The notes under the pieces are model-generated. The model was not told the DNA's origin and made no database searches. It saw nothing but the letters and a program-made list of their open reading frames with translations. A DNA stretch of 64,000 nucleotides from Bradyrhizobium iriomotense (lineage in GTDB: Bacteria; Pseudomonadota; Alphaproteobacteria; Rhizobiales; Xanthobacteraceae), in the NCBI RefSeq assembly GCF_030160715.1, contig NZ_BSOW01000002.1, forward strand, positions 186,001 through 250,000. Reading direction: 5' to 3'. Shown here one piece after another: positions 28,277 to 38,040 of the stretch (positions are counted from its first letter, which is position 1; the number at the start of each line of letters is the position of its first letter). The position numbers were made by a program, and so were the translations under genes.

Positions 28277-29833
28277 ATGTCCGGGCCCGCCAGCGCAGCA
28301 ATGGTCCCCGGCCTCCGCCGGAACATGGTGACGATCTGCGCCATGACCGCGACCATCATGCAGGCGCTGGACACGACGATCGCCAACGTTGCCCTGCCCT
28401 ACATGCAGGGCACGCTGTCGGCTTCGCAGGACCAGATCAACTGGGTCCTGACCTCCTACATCGTCGCCGCCGCGATCATGACCGCGCCGGTGGGGTGGAT
28501 CGCCAACCGCTACGGCCGCAAGCGCATCTTCATCATCTGCTCGGCCGGCTTCACCCTCGCTTCCGTGCTGTGCGGGCTCGCGCAGGACATCAACCAGATG
28601 GTGCTGTTCCGCCTGCTGCAGGGCGTGTTCGGCGCCGCGCTGGTGCCGCTGTCGCAGGCCGTGATGCTGGATTCCTACACGCTCCAGGAACGCGCCAAGG
28701 CGATGTCGATCTGGGGCATGGGCGTGATGATGGGGCCGATCATGGGCCCCTCGCTCGGGGCCTGGCTGACCGAGACCTATTCCTGGCACTGGGTGTTCTT
28801 CGTCAATTTGCCGTTCGGCGCGATCACCGTGCTCGGGCTGGCAATCTTCATGGACGAGACGAAGAAGGACCTCAGCCTCAAATTCGACTGGTTCGGCTTC
28901 ACGGCGCTGGCCGTCGCGATCGGCGCGCTCCAGCTCGCGCTCGACCGCGGCGAGCAGCTCGACTGGTTCGAATCCGCCGAGATCGTGACCGAGTTCGTCG
29001 TCTCGGCGATCGCCTTCTACTATTTCTTCGCCCACTCCTTCACGACCTCGCGGCCGTTCATCCGCTTCGCGCTGTTCAAAGACCGCAACTTCCTCACCGG
29101 CTGCATCTTCATGACGGTGATGGGCCTCGTGCTGTATTCGACCATGGCGCTGGCCTCGCCTTACCTGCAGAACGTCATCGGCTATCCCATCATCACCGCG
29201 GGCGAGCTGCTCGCGACCCGCGGCTTCGGCACCTTCCTCGCCATGATGCTGGTCGGACGCATGATGCGCTACTTCGAGGCACGCACGCTGATCATCGCGG
29301 GGCTGACGTTGACCGCCGGCTCGCTGTTCCAGATGACCGGATGGACCGACCAGACCCAGGCGCTGGAGATCGTCACCGTCAGCATCTTCCAGGGTTTTGG
29401 CTTCGGCCTCGTCTTCGTGCCGCTCTCCACCGTGTCGTTCCTGACGCTGCCGAACGAGCTGCGCACCGACGGCACCTCGATGCTGACGCTGCTCCGCAAC
29501 GTCGCAAGCTCGGTCGGCATCTCCATCGTCATCGCCGAGCTGACCCAGGGCTCGCGCAAGACCTATGCGATCCTCTCCGAGCACATCAACCCGTTCAACC
29601 ACGCGCTCCAGATGCCCGATGTGCGCGGCATGATCAACCTCTCCACCGACGCCGGCCGCGCCATGGCCGACAAGATCGTCGCCATGCAGGCGCAGATCAT
29701 CGCGTTTGCACACGACTACCAGCTCGTGATGATCTTCATCCTCTGCACCATCCCGCTCGCCCTGATGATCGGCTCAACCAAGGCCGCACTGCGCAAGCAG
29801 GCGGCGGGGCCGGAGCATGCGGTGATGGAGTAA
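28277..29833 (+). CDS. emrB: DHA2-family MFS drug exporter
   Basis: This is a 518-residue proton-driven exporter with fourteen predicted helices, the DHA2 (EmrB/QacA) layout. Family motifs include the antiporter motif IANRYGRKR after the second helix, LDTTIANVALP in the first helix region, and MMGPIMGPSLGAWLTE in helix five. It follows emrA by five bases and is controlled with it by the upstream MarR protein. Substrates are likely amphiphilic toxic compounds, but none can be named from sequence. Confidence 0.92.
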   Translation: MSGPASAAMVPGLRRNMVTICAMTATIMQALDTTIANVALPYMQGTLSASQDQINWVLTSYIVAAAIMTAPVGWIANRYGRKRIFIICSAGFTLASVLCGLAQDINQMVLFRLLQGVFGAALVPLSQAVMLDSYTLQERAKAMSIWGMGVMMGPIMGPSLGAWLTETYSWHWVFFVNLPFGAITVLGLAIFMDETKKDLSLKFDWFGFTALAVAIGALQLALDRGEQLDWFESAEIVTEFVVSAIAFYYFFAHSFTTSRPFIRFALFKDRNFLTGCIFMTVMGLVLYSTMALASPYLQNVIGYPIITAGELLATRGFGTFLAMMLVGRMMRYFEARTLIIAGLTLTAGSLFQMTGWTDQTQALEIVTVSIFQGFGFGLVFVPLSTVSFLTLPNELRTDGTSMLTLLRNVASSVGISIVIAELTQGSRKTYAILSEHINPFNHALQMPDVRGMINLSTDAGRAMADKIVAMQAQIIAFAHDYQLVMIFILCTIPLALMIGSTKAALRKQAAGPEHAVME

Positions 29834-29860
29834 GTCTCGCGCGCGAGACACACTCGACTC

Positions 29861-30005
29861 GTCGTCCCGGCCTAGTGCGCAATTGCGCACTAGAGCATGA
29901 TCCGGAAAAGTGCGAAGCGGTTTTCCGAAAAGATCATGCTCAAACAACAACCTAAAGCGCGATGACGATTCATCCCAATCTCATCGCGCTTTAGGCCGGG
30001 ACGAC
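29861..30005. repeat. Repeat copy F interrupted by a triple-hairpin element
   Basis: The outer ends are GTCGTCCCGGCCTA (29861-29874) and TAGGCCGGGACGAC (29992-30005), perfect inverted arms that match the hairpin of the REP-like family elsewhere in the window. Between them lies the triple-hairpin element described at 29873-29995. The nesting suggests that one mobile repeat entered the loop of another. It follows emrB and precedes the convergent phosphotransferase gene. Confidence 0.75.
29873..29995. repeat. Triple-hairpin intergenic element, copy 1 (RIME-like)
   Basis: Three successive inverted repeats make up the element: TAGTGCGCAATTGCGCACTA at 29873-29892; GAGCATGATC at 29893-29902 with GATCATGCTC at 29932-29941, enclosing CGGAAAA and TTTTCCG; and CCTAAAGCGCGATGA at 29951-29965 with TCATCGCGCTTTAGG at 29981-29995. 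A near-identical copy is at 59551-59671. The pattern recalls the Rhizobium intergenic mosaic elements (RIME), but identity with that family was not tested. Confidence 0.8.
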
Positions 30006-30060
30006 ACCGAAAATGTTGAAACGCCGTCGCGCCTCACAGTGCACCGAGTGTGCTCCACCT

Positions 30061-31125
30061 TCACTCCAAAAACTCCTCGCAGCCGAGGTCGTCGACGGCG
30101 AGCAGCACGCGCTGGAGGTTATTCCACCAGATCACCGGCGGGATGTTGACGCTCCATTGCCAGACCGGCGTGGTGATGTGCCAGAGCACCGACCGGCGAT
30201 AATCGCGATGGAGCGCATCGCGGCTGTAGCCGGTCACGCCATACTCGATCAGCGTGTCGTAATAGCTGTCCAGAAGCGGCCGTTCGAGCACCTGCCGAGT
30301 CTCGGGATACCATTGCAACGCCATCATATAAGCGAGATCGCTGGTGGGCACATTGATACGCCACTGGTCGAAGTCGAAGATACGCACGGTGTCGCTGACG
30401 GCGGCGCGCGGCAGCAGAAAATTCCAGGTATGGGCATCGCCGTGGATGATGGTGACGTCACGCCGCGCATGATAGCGCTGGAACAGCCGATCCCACTGCT
30501 CCAGGAAGCGGCGGAAGAGATCGCGGCGTTCGGCGCTGAGGCGGTCGCCCAGCAGATTGGCAAACCGCGCATAGTGCCCGGAGAACACCTCCAGCAGCTT
30601 GCTCGTCTCATCGACGCTCATCCAGACGCCGACAGCCTCGCCGAGGCGAGTGTCGTCCCACCACGCAGCATGCAGCCGCGCCAGCGCACGGATGATCGAG
30701 AGCGATTGTTCGGCTGACGGCGGCAGCGGCCAGGCGCTCGCTATCTCGTGGCTGTCGGAGAGATCCTCGAGCAGCAGATGCCAGGCGAGACTTTCCTCGT
30801 CGAAATTCCCGCCGAAACAGCGCGGCACGAGCTGCGCCGGCATCGCGGGCGCAAGCCTGGTATAGAACGCCACCTCGCGCCGGCCCGCATTCGGCACATT
30901 CTTGCCAAACTCCGCATGGGCCGTCTTGAGGATCAGGGACTGCGGCGCGCCGTTGGATTCGCCGACATAGCGCAGGCCGAGGCGCGTGATGTGCGACAGG
31001 ATCGTGTCGCGCGACGACAGCACCGTGACCTCGCGCACCGCACCGCGGTCCAGCGCGCCGGCCTTGCGCAGCGCAGCGGTGAGATTTTCGGCCTCGACGA
31101 CCGCCGGCAGTTGTGGAGTTGTCAT
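30061..31125 (-). CDS. Phosphotransferase family protein (APH fold)
   Basis: This 354-residue protein belongs to the aminoglycoside-phosphotransferase/choline-kinase superfamily. It has the catalytic segment IIHGDAHTWNFLL with the HGDxxxxN pattern and the metal-binding IFDFDQWR. Such proteins phosphorylate small molecules; a substrate cannot be named. The start at 31125 (MTTPQLPAVVEAENL) is preferred to an upstream ATG at 31164 because the extra residues are arginine- and glycine-rich and non-conserved. It follows pcaG with 95 bases between the two genes and may be the last gene of the pca transcript or separate. Confidence 0.85.
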   Translation of the reverse strand: MTTPQLPAVVEAENLTAALRKAGALDRGAVREVTVLSSRDTILSHITRLGLRYVGESNGAPQSLILKTAHAEFGKNVPNAGRREVAFYTRLAPAMPAQLVPRCFGGNFDEESLAWHLLLEDLSDSHEIASAWPLPPSAEQSLSIIRALARLHAAWWDDTRLGEAVGVWMSVDETSKLLEVFSGHYARFANLLGDRLSAERRDLFRRFLEQWDRLFQRYHARRDVTIIHGDAHTWNFLLPRAAVSDTVRIFDFDQWRINVPTSDLAYMMALQWYPETRQVLERPLLDSYYDTLIEYGVTGYSRDALHRDYRRSVLWHITTPVWQWSVNIPPVIWWNNLQRVLLAVDDLGCEEFLE

Positions 31126-31219
31126 GAAGCGCGCTCCGGATGCGCGGCCATACTGCCCCATCACCCCCGGAAGCGCCAGCCGCGCCGATCCGCCTTATGG
31201 AAAGACGGACGCTCGGGCC

Positions 31220-31822
31220 TCACACGTCGAAGAACACCGTCTCCTCGTCGCCCTGGACCCGCAGGTCGAGGCGATAGACCGGCTTGGCGGCCTCGCGCCT
31301 GGCGATCAGCGTCGCGCGGCGGTCGGCGGGCACCAGCGCCAACACGGGATCGGAGGCGAGGCCCGCATCATCGCTGAAATAGATGCGCGTATAGAGATGC
31401 CTGAGCATGCCGCGCGCGAACACCGCGACCAGGAGATGCGGCGCCTGCGGCTTGCCGTCGGGATCCGGCACCACGCCCGGCTTGATGGTGTCGAAGGAAT
31501 AGTTGCCGTCCTTGTCGGTGCCGCAGCGGGCAAAGCCGCGGAAGCTGGCGTTCGGCAGCGCGCGCTTGTCCTGCGGATCGGCAAAACGGCCCTGCGCATC
31601 CGCCTGCCAGATCTCCAGCATGCAGTCCGGTATTGCGACGCCGTCGCCGTCGAACACCTTACCTTCGATGCGCAGGCGCTCGCCGGTGACGTCGGGCGTC
31701 AGCGTCGAGTTGGTGAAGGCATCGTTCCACTCATACTCGCCGTTCGGCGTCAGGCCGTATTTGAAGAACGGGCCGACGGTCTGCGATGGCGTGATCCCGT
31801 TGGGCTTCACAGAATCCTGCAC
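31220..31822 (-). CDS. pcaG: Protocatechuate 3,4-dioxygenase, alpha subunit
   Basis: PcaG is the non-catalytic-iron subunit of the intradiol dioxygenase that opens protocatechuate to 3-carboxymuconate. The 200-residue protein begins with the alpha-subunit opening PSQTVGPFFKYGL and carries the intradiol beta-sandwich (LEIWQADAQGRFADPQDKRA), but has AFARGMLRHLYTRIYF where the beta subunit has its histidine ligands. The GTG at 31822 directly follows the pcaH stop codon, and GGAG sits nine bases upstream inside pcaH, so translation is coupled to pcaH. Confidence 0.94.
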   Translation of the reverse strand: MQDSVKPNGITPSQTVGPFFKYGLTPNGEYEWNDAFTNSTLTPDVTGERLRIEGKVFDGDGVAIPDCMLEIWQADAQGRFADPQDKRALPNASFRGFARCGTDKDGNYSFDTIKPGVVPDPDGKPQAPHLLVAVFARGMLRHLYTRIYFSDDAGLASDPVLALVPADRRATLIARREAAKPVYRLDLRVQGDEETVFFDV

Positions 31823-32524
31823 TTAAGTGTTCTCCATTGGCGTGGCGTTCTTGCCGCGCAGCACGATGTCAAAGCGATAACACAGCGCCCACTCAGGCTG
31901 GGTGTTATCGAGATCGAAGGACGAGACCATCCGCATCCGCGCCTTCTCGTCCGGCACCGAATTGAAGATCGGATCGAACGCAAACAGCGGATCGCCCGGG
32001 AAATACATCTGCGTCACCAGGCGCGTGACGAAGGAATGGCCGAACACCGAGAGGTGGATGTGCGCGGGCCGCCAGGCATTGTGATGATTGCCCCAGGGGT
32101 AAGCGCCGGGCTTGATGGTGACGAAGCGGTAGTAGCCTGCCGCATCGCTCTGGGTGCGGCCGGCGCCGGTGAAGTTCGGATCGAGCGGCGCGGGATGCTG
32201 GTCGCGCACATGCACGTAGCGGCCGCAGGCATTGGCCTGCCAGATCTCGACCAGCGAATTGGGCACGCCGCGGCCGTCCTCGTCGAACACATGGCCATGC
32301 ACGATGATTCGCTCGCCGAGCGGCTCGCCCTTGTGCTGAAGGGTGAGATCGTTGTCGCCCTCGCGCACGGTCTCATGGCCATAGACCGGGCCGGTCAGCT
32401 CCGACAGCGTGTGACGCATCGGGATCAGGGGCTTGTGGGGCGCGCGCTTGATCGAGCTCTTGTAGTCGGGCGACAGCGGCAGCGGATGCGCCTTGTTGCT
32501 GTCGACGGGATAGATGAATGTCAT
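31823..32524 (-). CDS. pcaH: Protocatechuate 3,4-dioxygenase, beta subunit
   Basis: PcaH carries the catalytic non-haem Fe(III). The 233-residue product has the intradiol ligands: a tyrosine near GRYVHVRDQH, the second tyrosine in KPGAYPWGNHHNAWRPAHIH, and the HxH pair in PAHIHLSVFG. The ATG at 32524 is chosen because AGGAG lies seven bases before it; a TTG two codons upstream is weaker. It is immediately followed by pcaG. No pcaB, pcaC, pcaD, pcaI or pcaJ is in the window, so the rest of the beta-ketoadipate pathway is elsewhere. Confidence 0.95.
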   Translation of the reverse strand: MTFIYPVDSNKAHPLPLSPDYKSSIKRAPHKPLIPMRHTLSELTGPVYGHETVREGDNDLTLQHKGEPLGERIIVHGHVFDEDGRGVPNSLVEIWQANACGRYVHVRDQHPAPLDPNFTGAGRTQSDAAGYYRFVTIKPGAYPWGNHHNAWRPAHIHLSVFGHSFVTRLVTQMYFPGDPLFAFDPIFNSVPDEKARMRMVSSFDLDNTQPEWALCYRFDIVLRGKNATPMENT

Positions 32525-32593
32525 GGCCAAACTCCTGACGACTTTTGGCGAACTCCTCCCCGGCCATTCTGGTCCGGCAGGTCAACGTTTCCG

Positions 32594-32621
32594 CCAATCA
32601 TTATAGTATATAACTAATTGG
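32594..32621. promoter_or_regulatory. AT-rich imperfect palindrome upstream of pcaH
   Basis: CCAATCATTATA and TATAACTAATTGG face each other across this 28-base stretch, with the inner TAGT/ACTA arms perfect and the rest imperfect. It is strikingly AT-rich among GC-rich genes and lies 70 bases upstream of the pcaH start. It may be a regulator site or part of the pcaHG promoter; the binding protein is not identified here. Confidence 0.45.
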
Positions 32622-32673
32622 GGAAAGCGGGTTTAGCGGTCCTCCTACGCCCGGCACCTGGCATATGAGCGCA

Positions 32674-33567
32674 CTACTTGATCGGTGGACGCGGCAGCAC
32701 GGCCTCGCCGGCCTCGAGCCGGTAGGTATGGTCGAGCGAATACCAGGGCATCGCAACCTCGCGCGCGGTCGGATGCGGCGAATCATGGCGCAGGAACTTG
32801 CCGATCAGCGCCTGCGTCACGCCGAACTGCACGTCGCTGTCGATGTGCGGATCGGCGGGGTCGTAGACCTGCGAGATCAGCACCTTGAATCGGGGCTTGA
32901 AGATCAGGGCATGCAGATGCGCGGGACGATAGGGGTGCCGGTCCTGCGCCTTGAGGAGACGGCCGACCACGCCGTTGGTCGGGATGGGATAGCCAACCAT
33001 CATCACCGAGCGGAAGGAGAAACGTCCGTCCTGATCGGTCGTGAACTTGCCGCGCAGGTTCATGTCCGCCTGCTCGGGATCCTGGTTCTCATAGAGACCG
33101 ACCGGCGAAGCGTGCCAGACATCGACCTCCGCGCCGGCGACGGGACGGCCGTCCCTGTCCACGACGCGGGCGCTGACGAACAGCGGCGCACCCGGCGTCT
33201 CGGAGCGGACGATCGATCCGCCATTCTCGACCCGCGGCGAGTTCAAGCGCCAGAACGGTCCGAGCAGCGACTGGTCGGTTTCCGTATTGCCCTGGTCGCC
33301 ATTGTTCAGCAGGCACACCAGCGGCGAGACGCCGAGCGAGCCGGCCATCAGCACGACTTCATTATGCGTGTCGGTGGTCAGCTTGCCGAGCTCGGCCACG
33401 ATCGCCGTGGCGTCGCGGAATTCCGCCTCGGTCAGGCGGACATCGCGGACGAAGGCATGCAAATGCTTGACCAGAGAGGCCATGATCTGGCGAAGCCGCG
33501 GATCGGATGTCCGCTCCATCACCGCCAGTGCCGCAGCCGTGACGTCCTGCTCACGCTCGATAATCAT
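32674..33567 (-). CDS. Intradiol ring-cleavage dioxygenase (hydroxyquinol 1,2-dioxygenase-like)
   Basis: This 297-residue enzyme opens a catechol-type ring between the hydroxyls. It has the N-terminal helical dioxygenase_N domain (residues about 20-100), the intradiol domain with the first iron tyrosine in WHASPVGLYENQ, and the remaining ligands in HPYRPAHLHALI. The size and sequence fit hydroxyquinol 1,2-dioxygenases better than short catechol 1,2-dioxygenases, but the exact substrate is uncertain. It sits between the thiolase gene and pcaHG on the same strand, which suggests shared regulation. Confidence 0.85.
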   Translation of the reverse strand: MIIEREQDVTAAALAVMERTSDPRLRQIMASLVKHLHAFVRDVRLTEAEFRDATAIVAELGKLTTDTHNEVVLMAGSLGVSPLVCLLNNGDQGNTETDQSLLGPFWRLNSPRVENGGSIVRSETPGAPLFVSARVVDRDGRPVAGAEVDVWHASPVGLYENQDPEQADMNLRGKFTTDQDGRFSFRSVMMVGYPIPTNGVVGRLLKAQDRHPYRPAHLHALIFKPRFKVLISQVYDPADPHIDSDVQFGVTQALIGKFLRHDSPHPTAREVAMPWYSLDHTYRLEAGEAVLPRPPIK

Positions 33568-33585
33568 GGGATGATCCCCTGAAGG

Positions 33586-33611
33586 CCCTCTCCCCGCAAG
33601 CGGGGAGAGGG
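33586..33611. repeat. Perfect palindrome, CCTCTCCCCGC family
   Basis: CCCTCTCCCCGC-AA-GCGGGGAGAGGG is a perfect 26-base palindrome in the gap between pcaF and the ring-cleavage dioxygenase gene. It could attenuate transcription between them. A related shorter hairpin is at 12129-12142. Confidence 0.6.
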
Positions 33612-33619
33612 AGAGGAGC

Positions 33620-34828
<1,209 letters not shown>

Positions 34829-35199
34829 CGTTGTTCTCCCTGAGTGCCGCGGTTCGGCCAAAATTCTTCAATGTCGGCGGAGTTTTAGGAGGGCGCCCGC
34901 GGCAGGTCAATTGACGGTTTCGCAGGCCGCGCGTGGCCTGGCGCATGAGTCGCTCGCCATGAAACCCCGGCCGTCATTCCGGGGCGCCCGAAGGGCGAGC
35001 CCGGAATCCATAACCACGAGCAGGGGTTATGGATTCCGGGCCTGCGCCTGTCGGCGCATCCCCACTGCGCAATCGCGCAATGGGGAATGACAACGGAAAA
35101 TGGGGCAGCCGTTTGCGCAATACGGACAACGTGGAAAACCCGCCTTGCCCGGCTAAAGCGATAGGACCGCAGGGCGAAATTTTGTAGGTTGCGCCGCTC
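34829..35199. other. Intergenic region between pcaF and mutS
   Basis: This 371-base gap lies between divergent genes. It contains the REP-like repeat at 34971-35091. The 140 bases next to pcaF should hold its promoter, and the last 100 bases that of mutS. I see no operator or RNA gene. Confidence 0.45.
34971..35091. repeat. REP-like composite repeat, copy C
   Basis: This copy opens CCGTCATTCCGGGGCGCCCG and contains GAATCCATAACCACGAGCAG, then GGTTATGGATTCCGGGCC, and closes with GGGGAATGAC. The CATAACCAC/GGTTATGG pair forms a central inverted repeat. Unlike copies A and D its outer ends are GTCATTCC/GGAATGAC, so it is a sub-type of the same family. Confidence 0.8.
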
Positions 35200-37932
35200 A
35201 TGACGATGCAACAGCCGATCCCAGCGCCAGCACCTGACCCCGCGCCGCAGGCGGAAGCCGCCGCGCGCGTCACGCCGATGATGGAACAGTATCTGGAGAT
35301 CAAGGCGGCGCATCCGGGCCTGCTGCTGTTCTACCGGATGGGCGATTTCTACGAATTGTTCTTCGAGGACGCCGAGATCGCCTCCAACACGCTCGGCATC
35401 GTCTTGACCAAGCGCGGCAAGCATCAGGGCGCGGATATCCCGATGTGCGGCGTGCCGGTCGAGCGCTCCGAGGATTATCTGCATCGCCTGATCAGCGCCG
35501 GCCACCGGGTCGCGGTGTGCGAGCAGACCGAGGATCCCGCCGCTGCGAAGGCGCGCGGCAACAAGAGCGTCGTGCGCCGCGGCGTGGTGCGGCTGGTCAC
35601 GCCGGGCACGCTGACCGAGGACACGCTGCTCGATGCGCGAGCCAACAATTATCTGCTGGCGATCGCACGTGCGCGCTCCTCTTCCGGCGGCGACCGCTTT
35701 GGCCTCGCCTGGATCGACATCTCGACCGCCGAATTCATGGTGACGGAATGCACAGGCGGCGAGCTTGCCGCGACGCTCGCACGCATCAACCCGAACGAGG
35801 CGATCGTCACCGACGCGCTCTATAATGACAGCGAGCTTGGACAAATCTTGCGCGAGCTGCCGGCGGTGACGCCGCTGACGCGCGACGTCTTCGACGGCGC
35901 CACGGCCGAGAAACGTCTCTGCGATTACTTTGCCGTCGCAACCATGGACGGGCTGGCGCAGCTCACGCGCCTCGAAGCCACGGCCGCGGCCGCGGCCGTC
36001 ACCTATGTCGACCGCACCCAGGTCGGCAAGCATCCGCCGCTGTCGCCGCCCGCGCGCGAGGCCTCGGGCGCGACCATGGCGATCGACCCGGCCACCCGCG
36101 CCAATCTCGAGCTGACGCGGACGCTCGCCGGCGAACGCCGCGGCTCGCTGCTGGACGCCATCGACTGCACCGTCACCTCGGCAGGCTCGCGCCTGCTGGC
36201 GCAACGCCTCGCCGCGCCTTTGACCGACGCGCCGGGAATCGCGCGGCGGCTCGATGCCGTCAGCACGTTCGTCGCGGATTCCGCCGCGCGCGAGGACATC
36301 CGCAGCATCCTGCGCGGGGCGCCCGACATGTCGCGGGCGCTGGCGCGACTCTCAGTTGGCCGCGGCGGACCGCGCGATCTCGCCGGAATCCGCGACGGCA
36401 TTTTGGCCGCCGACCAGGCGCTGGCGCGGCTCAATGAAATCGATCAACCGCCGCAGGAGATCGCCGCGGTGATGGCGGCCTTGCAGCGACCGTCACGCGA
36501 GCTCGCGGCGGAGTTTGCAACTGCGCTCGCCGAGCAACTGCCGCTGATCAAGCGCGACGGCGGCTTCGTCCGCGAAGGCTATGAGCCGGCGCTCGACGAG
36601 GCGCGAAACCTGCGCGACGCCTCGCGCCTGGTGGTCGCCTCGATGCAGGCGCGCTACGCCGACGATACCGGCGTGAAGGGCCTGAAGATCCGGCACAACA
36701 ACGTGCTCGGCTATTTCGTCGAGGTGACCGCGCAGCATGGCGACAAGCTGATGTCGGCGCCGCTGAACGCGACCTTCATCCACCGCCAGACACTGGCGGG
36801 GCAGGTGCGCTTCACGACGTCCGAGCTCGGCGAGATCGAAGCCAAGATCGCCAACGCCGGTGACCGCGCGCTGGGGCTCGAGCTCGAAATCTTCGAGCGG
36901 CTCTGCGCCAAGGCGCTCGATATCAGCGAGGATCTGCGTGCCGCCGCGCACGGCTTCGCGCTGCTCGATGTCGCCACGTCGCTGGCAAAGCTCGCGATCG
37001 ACGAGAACTATGTGCGGCCCGAGGTCGATGGGTCTCTGGGATTTGCGATCGAGGCCGGCCGCCATCCGGTGGTCGAGCAGGCCTTGAAGCGCAATGGCGA
37101 GCCGTTCATTGCCAACGCCTGCGACCTGTCGCCGGCGCCCACCCAAAAATCCGGGCAGCTCTGGCTGCTCACCGGTCCCAACATGGCCGGTAAGTCGACC
37201 TTCCTGCGCCAGAACGCGCTGATTGCGCTGATGGCGCAGATCGGCAGCTTCGTGCCGGCCTCGCGCGCGCGGATCGGCATCGTCGACCGGCTGTTCTCGC
37301 GCGTTGGCGCTGCCGACGATCTCGCCCGCGGCCGCTCCACCTTCATGGTGGAGATGGTCGAGACGGCGGCGATCCTGAACCAGGCCGGCGAACGCTCGCT
37401 CGTCATCCTCGACGAGATCGGGCGGGGAACTGCGACCTTCGACGGCCTCTCGATCGCCTGGGCGGCGATCGAGCATCTGCACGAAAGCAATCGCTGCCGC
37501 ACATTGTTCGCCACGCACTATCACGAGCTCACCGCGCTCTCGGCAAAACTGCCGCGGATGTTCAACGCCACGGTGCGGGTCAAGGAGTGGCAGGGCAACG
37601 TCGTGTTCCTGCACGAGGTGCTGCCTGGCTCGGCCGACCGCTCCTACGGCATCCAGGTGGCGAAGCTCGCCGGCCTGCCGCCGGCCGTGATCACGCGCGC
37701 CAAATCCGTGCTGGCGAAACTGGAAGCGCAGGACCGCGGCCAGACCGCGCGCGCGCTGGTCGACGATCTGCCGCTGTTCGCCGTGCCCTCGCGCGCCGCA
37801 GCCGAAGCCGCGCCGCCGAGCGAGACCGAGCTGCTGATGGAAGCGGTAAAGGCGCTGCATCCCGACGAGATGACGCCACGCGAGGCGCTGGATGCGCTTT
37901 ATGCGCTGAAGGCGAAGTTGCCGAAGCAGTGA
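35200..37932 (+). CDS. mutS: DNA mismatch repair protein MutS
   Basis: MutS recognises mismatches and small loops, then recruits MutL through an ATP-driven clamp. The 910-residue protein has the mismatch-probing DFYELF motif (residues 49-54, the Phe-x-Glu at 50-52), the connector and lever domains, the Walker [10 protein letters not shown] at 659-667, the [11 protein letters not shown]alker B segment, and THYHEL. The length is normal for MutS. It is divergent from the pca operon. Downstream is a repeat and a convergent chemoreceptor gene. Confidence 0.97.
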   Translation: MTMQQPIPAPAPDPAPQAEAAARVTPMMEQYLEIKAAHPGLLLFYRMGDFYELFFEDAEIASNTLGIVLTKRGKHQGADIPMCGVPVERSEDYLHRLISAGHRVAVCEQTEDPAAAKARGNKSVVRRGVVRLVTPGTLTEDTLLDARANNYLLAIARARSSSGGDRFGLAWIDISTAEFMVTECTGGELAATLARINPNEAIVTDALYNDSELGQILRELPAVTPLTRDVFDGATAEKRLCDYFAVATMDGLAQLTRLEATAAAAAVTYVDRTQVGKHPPLSPPAREASGATMAIDPATRANLELTRTLAGERRGSLLDAIDCTVTSAGSRLLAQRLAAPLTDAPGIARRLDAVSTFVADSAAREDIRSILRGAPDMSRALARLSVGRGGPRDLAGIRDGILAADQALARLNEIDQPPQEIAAVMAALQRPSRELAAEFATALAEQLPLIKRDGGFVREGYEPALDEARNLRDASRLVVASMQARYADDTGVKGLKIRHNNVLGYFVEVTAQHGDKLMSAPLNATFIHRQTLAGQVRFTTSELGEIEAKIANAGDRALGLELEIFERLCAKALDISEDLRAAAHGFALLDVATSLAKLAIDENYVRPEVDGSLGFAIEAGRHPVVEQALKRNGEPFIANACDLSPAPTQKSGQLWLLTGPNMAGKSTFLRQNALIALMAQIGSFVPASRARIGIVDRLFSRVGAADDLARGRSTFMVEMVETAAILNQAGERSLVILDEIGRGTATFDGLSIAWAAIEHLHESNRCRTLFATHYHELTALSAKLPRMFNATVRVKEWQGNVVFLHEVLPGSADRSYGIQVAKLAGLPPAVITRAKSVLAKLEAQDRGQTARALVDDLPLFAVPSRAAAEAAPPSETELLMEAVKALHPDEMTPREALDALYALKAKLPKQ

Positions 37933-37939
37933 GGCTTCC

Positions 37940-38008
37940 TAGCCCGAATGAGCGAAGCGAGATCCGGGGAGGCATCGACCCGCATATCGCTGCGCTCATG
38001 CGGGCTAC
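37940..38008. repeat. Repeat, TAGCCCG...GAGCGAAGC family, copy 1
   Basis: The block reads from TAGCCCGAATGAGCGAAGCG to GCGCTCATGCGGGCTAC, with inverted ends (TAGCCCG / CGGGCTA). It lies between the convergent mutS and chemoreceptor genes. A clearer copy with GTAGCCCGGATGAGCGAAGC is at 55782-55858. Confidence 0.65.
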
Positions 38009-38040
38009 GCACTGTGGATGCAGTGAAGCCGAGCGTCCCG

